From positions 1 through 9,611 of the forward strand of contig JASEGW010000053.1 of NCBI GenBank assembly GCA_030017825.1: a stretch of 9,611 bases of DNA, given 5' to 3'. Both the position numbers and the translations under genes were made by a program. Under the pieces are notes generated by a model. That model was given only the letters and a program-made list of their open reading frames with translations, did no database searches and was not told the DNA's origin. This document shows, piece after piece, positions 6,609 through 9,611 of the stretch. This stretch comes from a bacterium. Lineage in GTDB: Bacteria > UBA9089 > JAHJRX01. Each line of letters begins with the position of its first letter. Position 1 is the stretch's first letter.

Positions 6609-7709
6609 ATGAGAGCAGGAAAAATAACAAAAGGTACTAATAGGCTAAAGATGCTTTTTACTCCTCCAAGGGCAAGAAATATTACAAGGTTTCAATTTGC
6701 AGTTACTTATTTATGTAATAGTAGATGCACTACTTGCAATATTTGGGAAATTTATCATAAATATCCTGAAAAGATAAAAGAAGAAATGACTCTTGGTCAG
6801 ATTATAGAGATCTTTGATTCTATAAAATATATGAAGAATATTAAGCAAATTTCTTTTACAGGGGGCGAACCTTTCCTAAGAAAAGACTTTGTGGATATTT
6901 ATCTATTTTTTGCTGATAAGTATAAAGATTCCTCACTCTATGCAGTTACTAATGCCATTAATAATGAATTAATTCTAGATGAGATTAGAGAAATTGGGAG
7001 AAAAAGCGATCTTTCTCGATTAAAGTTAGGAATTTCCATAGATGGAGTGGGCAAGAACCATGATCAAGTAAGAGGAATAAAAGGTGGTTATGAAAAGGCT
7101 TTAAACTTAGTCAGCCAGATTAAAAGTGATTATCCTGAAGTAGAATTAAATTTTAGTTTTACTATTAGTGAAAATAATTATAAAGATATAAAGGAAGTTT
7201 ATAGAATAGCTAAAGAATATCAAGTCTTATTCTCTATTAGATTTGCTCAAACTAGTGGTAGTTTTTATCAAAATGAAGAAATGAGCTTTGTTTGGAAGGA
7301 GGAAATTTTAGAAGAAATAAATGGCTATCTGAAAGATATAATAAGCGAGATGTATCAAAATCAAGATTTTATTGAAAAGCTTTTTAGGCTTGATATATTT
7401 TTTCTAAAGCGTCTTATAGAATACCAAAAAGAACAAAAGAGAATATTTAAATGTTATTCTGGAACCCATTCCTTCTTTTTAGATCCTTATGGAAGCATAT
7501 ATCCTTGTATTAACTTAAAGGATGTTTATGGAAATGTTAAGAAAGAGAATTTTAATGACTTCTGGTTATCTATGAAAGCTAAAGAAATTAGGAAAATGAT
7601 AAAAAGAAATGAATGTCATTGTTGGACGGAATGTGAAACAATACCTTCTCTACAGAGAAATCCGCTACCCTTGGTGAGTAATTTTATTAATTTTATATTA
7701 AATATGTAG
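6609..7709 (+). CDS. Radical SAM enzyme with SPASM/Twitch-type C-terminal domain, role unknown
   Basis: Radical S-adenosylmethionine protein of 366 residues. The [4Fe-4S]-binding motif CNSRCTTC is at Cys36, Cys40 and Cys43, followed by SFTGGEPFLRKDF (82-94, the GGEP SAM-binding motif) and SIDGVGKNHDQVRG (143-156). The C-terminal part has Cys282-x12-Gly-x4-Cys300, the first SPASM signature, then Cys336, Cys338 and Cys342. These five cysteines are fewer than in a full SPASM domain, so one auxiliary cluster (Twitch) or an atypical SPASM is possible. The substrate is unknown. Its place between two glycosyltransferases suggests modification of a sugar or lipid carrier, and no small precursor-peptide gene is visible nearby. 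The start is uncertain: ATG 6609 lacks a good ribosome binding site, while ATG 6651 (Met15, still before the FeS motif) has AGG 6 nt upstream. Confidence 0.88.
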   Translation: MRAGKITKGTNRLKMLFTPPRARNITRFQFAVTYLCNSRCTTCNIWEIYHKYPEKIKEEMTLGQIIEIFDSIKYMKNIKQISFTGGEPFLRKDFVDIYLFFADKYKDSSLYAVTNAINNELILDEIREIGRKSDLSRLKLGISIDGVGKNHDQVRGIKGGYEKALNLVSQIKSDYPEVELNFSFTISENNYKDIKEVYRIAKEYQVLFSIRFAQTSGSFYQNEEMSFVWKEEILEEINGYLKDIISEMYQNQDFIEKLFRLDIFFLKRLIEYQKEQKRIFKCYSGTHSFFLDPYGSIYPCINLKDVYGNVKKENFNDFWLSMKAKEIRKMIKRNECHCWTECETIPSLQRNPLPLVSNFINFILNM

Positions 7710-7722
7710 AAAAGTTAAGATT

Positions 7723-7786
7723 AATCACAAAGCAATGCAGATATTTTTCGAAAGCCAGAAATCAGAAGCCAGAAGTTAGAAAATAT
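7723..7786 (+). repeat. Composite short-repeat module in the 168-bp gap after the radical SAM gene
   Basis: AATCACAAAGCAATGCAG (7723-7740) followed by ATATTTTT resembles the 3086-3110 sequence. Two 14-bp units then follow: AGCCAGAAATCAGA (7753-7766) and AGCCAGAAGTTAGA (7767-7780). The second shares AGAAGTTAGA with 3155-3164. The rest of the 7710-7877 gap shows no good promoter or terminator; TATAAA at 7842-7847 lacks a matching -35. Confidence 0.5.
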
Positions 7787-7877
7787 AGGTCAAATCTTGA
7801 TTTTATTTTATTATTTTGTCCTCTGTTTCTTGTTATTTATGTATAAAATTTTCATAGAAAAAAAAATTTAATTTGCC

Positions 7878-8747
7878 ATGGAAAATAACTTGAAAGAAAA
7901 AGTAAGTTGTACAGACGAGACAATAGATGTATCTGTTATAATAATAAGCCATAATCATGCTCATTTTCTAACACCTTGCTTAGAATCTTTATATAAACAT
8001 ACCAAAGAAGTTACTTTTGAAGTATTCTTAATTGATAATAAATCTGATGACGACACTGTTGAGGTGATAAAAAATAATTTTAAAGATGTAATCTTAATTG
8101 AGAATAAAAAAAGGTATAGTTTTGCCAAGAACAACAATATAGGCATTAAAAAATCAAAAGGAAGATACGTATTGCTTTTAAACCCTGATACTACCCTTTC
8201 TGATAATGTCTTAAAAATGATGGTAGATTTTATGAAGGAGCATAAAGAAGCTGGAATTGCAGCATGTAAATTATTAAACCCAGATGGCACAGTTCAAGAT
8301 AGTTGTCGCATGTTTCCTACCCCTCAAGCTATACTATTTCGAGGATTTAGGCTTGATAGATGGTTCAAGAATGTAAAATTCTATCAAAGATATTTAATGC
8401 ATGATTTTAACCATAATGAATTAAGAGAAATTGATTGGGCATTAGGGGCTTTTTTATTTGTGAGAAGAGAAGTAATTGAAGAAATAGGTATTATGGATGA
8501 AAGCTATCCTTTATATTACGAAGATATAGATTGGTGTTATAGAGTTAAAAGATGTGATTGGAAAGTGTACTATGTTCCCCATGTTTCAATTATTCATCAT
8601 TATTTAAGAACTTCTGCTAAGAGTTTTATTAACAAGAAAAAAATAATGCATCTTATTAGTATTTTTCATTTTTATAATAAACATGCTTTATCTATGCTGA
8701 AGACTTCGTTATTTAAAAGGAATGGAAGTTATGACTGCAAAGGATGA
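7878..8747 (+). CDS. GT2-family glycosyltransferase (rhamnosyltransferase-like, COG1216 type)
   Basis: Inverting GT-A glycosyltransferase of 289 residues, expected to extend the glycan on its lipid carrier in the cytoplasm. The sequence opens with VSVIIISHNHAHFLTPCLESL, cut here to the essentials: SVIIISHNH followed by CLESL. Further motifs are FLIDNKSDDDT, the metal/nucleotide motif NPDT (102-105, standing in for DxD), DWALGAFLFVRREV (from 186) and YPLYYEDIDWCYR, where Glu215/Asp216 are the likely catalytic region. This arrangement is typical of the WbbL-like group, many of which transfer rhamnose, but sugar specificity cannot be read from it. The start ATG has no recognisable ribosome binding site. 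It is 168 bp after the radical SAM gene, and its 3' end overlaps the methyltransferase gene, which indicates cotranscription and likely translational coupling with that gene. Confidence 0.91.
   Translation: MENNLKEKVSCTDETIDVSVIIISHNHAHFLTPCLESLYKHTKEVTFEVFLIDNKSDDDTVEVIKNNFKDVILIENKKRYSFAKNNNIGIKKSKGRYVLLLNPDTTLSDNVLKMMVDFMKEHKEAGIAACKLLNPDGTVQDSCRMFPTPQAILFRGFRLDRWFKNVKFYQRYLMHDFNHNELREIDWALGAFLFVRREVIEEIGIMDESYPLYYEDIDWCYRVKRCDWKVYYVPHVSIIHHYLRTSAKSFINKKKIMHLISIFHFYNKHALSMLKTSLFKRNGSYDCKG
8715..8721 (+). promoter_or_regulatory. Ribosome binding site deciding the methyltransferase start
   Basis: AAAAGGA lies inside the end of the GT2 gene, 9 nt before ATG 8731 and with no gap before ATG 8722. 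It supports 8731 as the start and translational coupling of the two genes. Confidence 0.6.
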
Positions 8748-9516
8748 TATAGGAAAAATTCAAGAGAGAGAAAGTAAATTTTGGGATCGACAAATAGATT
8801 CTTTTGCCAAAGATGAGAAAGACTTAATGGTAAATGAGTATAACTTGAATGTTTTGGAAAGCTTTGTCTTTGAAAGATTAGGTGATCTAAAAGACAAAAA
8901 AGTATTAGATTGCGGTTGTGGGTCAGGGGTGCTTTCTACTGTACTTGCGAAACGAGGTGCTACAGTTTTTTCTTTTGATATTTCTCATGAATCAATTAAT
9001 ATGACTAAAAAAAGAGCAGAAGCAAATGGAGTAGGAAATTTAGTAACACCTCAAGTTATGTCCTTTGAGGATCTTATATATAAAGATCAATACTTTGATT
9101 TTGCTGTAGGTTATTTTGTACTTCATCATATTGATATAGATAAAGGAGCCAGAGAATTAAATAGAGTATTAAAGAAAGGAGGTCGAGCTATATTTTTAGA
9201 AAATTCTAGCAATAATCCTTTTCTAACGATAGCTAGAAAATTTTTAACAGGGCGTTTTGGAATACCTAAGCATGGATCAGAGGATGAAACTCCTTTAAGT
9301 TGCAAAAAGATAAGACAAATAGGAGAAGTTTTTAGTGGAGATAAAAAAATTTATTATAAAAATTTCTTCTTTTTTAGACTGATAGATGAATTTATATTTA
9401 AAGAAAAAATCAAAATGATTACTAAACTATTAAAAATTTTAGATGAAGTGTGCTATCGAGTTTTGCCAATGCTTCGGAAATTTGGTTATTTGCAAATAGT
9501 GGAATTTAATAAATAA
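8731..9516 (+). CDS. Class I SAM-dependent methyltransferase
   Basis: Rossmann-fold methyltransferase of 261 residues from the preferred start, likely acting on a sugar hydroxyl or terminal residue of the glycan given its neighbours. Motif I is VLDCGCGSG (58-66), the acidic residue ending strand 2 is Asp83 (SFDIS), and YFDFAVGYFVLHHID with RELNRVLKKGGRAIFLEN gives motifs II-III of the UbiE/Methyltransf_11 type. The C-terminal third has no motif I recognise and may bind the acceptor. An in-frame ATG at 8722 exists, but AAAAGGA (8715-8721) sits 9 nt before ATG 8731 and directly abuts 8722, so 8731 is preferred. It overlaps the end of the GT2 gene by 17 bp in another frame. No terminator is seen after its stop. 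The substrate is unknown. Confidence 0.9.
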   Translation: MTAKDDIGKIQERESKFWDRQIDSFAKDEKDLMVNEYNLNVLESFVFERLGDLKDKKVLDCGCGSGVLSTVLAKRGATVFSFDISHESINMTKKRAEANGVGNLVTPQVMSFEDLIYKDQYFDFAVGYFVLHHIDIDKGARELNRVLKKGGRAIFLENSSNNPFLTIARKFLTGRFGIPKHGSEDETPLSCKKIRQIGEVFSGDKKIYYKNFFFFRLIDEFIFKEKIKMITKLLKILDEVCYRVLPMLRKFGYLQIVEFNK

Positions 9517-9555
9517 TTGAATCTGACAAATAGAAGTGATTAATATTAAAATAAA

Positions 9556-9611
9556 CGTAACTATTCAGTAATGTTCAATATAATAACATATTTCCTTAGT
9601 GCGAAGTTTAA
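9556..9611 (+). repeat. Second copy of the left end of the MITE-like element, cut by the window edge
   Basis: The sequence from 9556, CGTAACTATTCAG onward, aligns without gaps to 5162-5209. About 43 of 48 positions match by hand count, and the first five differences are all transitions. After about 9603 the copies diverge. It is in the same orientation as the first copy. Whether it is a MITE, a remnant or the end of a complete insertion sequence depends on sequence beyond 9611. Confidence 0.7.

Noticed and set aside
7842..7847. TATAAA upstream of the GT2 gene as a promoter -10
   Set aside because: No -35-like hexamer at 16-18 bp spacing, so the gene is more simply read as part of the cassette transcript.
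7961..8290. 109-codon open frame on the - strand
   Set aside because: It lies entirely antisense to the well-supported GT2 gene, and its protein has no recognisable motif.

Overview
This is an AT-rich bacterial window carrying part of a surface-polysaccharide (capsule or exopolysaccharide) locus. All eight convincing genes are on the + strand. The secreted SLBB/Poly_export protein implies an organism with an outer membrane. The low-GC, A/T-ending codon use and the spacers full of degenerate 'CCACAGAG' and 'AGAAGTTAGAAA' short repeats resemble what is seen in genomes of uncultured candidate phyla, but nothing here fixes the taxon.

Layout: (1) 67-3065, an export/control module. It encodes a GumB/Wza-like periplasmic export protein, a GumC/Wzc-like co-polymerase with two membrane segments and a long coiled coil, and a separate BY-kinase-like ATPase with a tyrosine-bearing tail. 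A strong intrinsic terminator lies about 250 bp after the last stop. (2) 3066-3576, a repeat-rich spacer. (3) 3577-5010, a polytopic Wzy/WaaL-type polymerase or ligase. (4) 5011-5460, a second spacer. It holds a 91-bp element with perfect 14-bp terminal inverted repeats, then a near-consensus sigma70-type promoter, then a long hairpin that would form the very 5' end of the next transcript. (5) 5461-9516, an assembly cassette: GT4 glycosyltransferase, radical SAM/SPASM protein, GT2 glycosyltransferase and class I methyltransferase. The last two genes overlap.

Working model (inference): the two glycosyltransferases, the methyltransferase and possibly the radical SAM enzyme build and decorate a lipid-linked repeat unit. 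The polymerase joins units in the periplasm. The co-polymerase and its kinase control chain length, and the export protein takes the chain to or through the outer membrane. An initiating phosphoglycosyltransferase and a Wzx flippase are not in the window and would have to lie elsewhere.

The most unusual signals are non-coding. The promoter and 5'-terminal hairpin sit in front of the GT4 gene. The left end of the inverted-repeat element recurs in the same orientation at the window's right edge, so the four-gene cassette is bracketed by direct repeats. A composite short-repeat module follows two different genes. No rRNA, tRNA, CRISPR array or transposase gene was seen.
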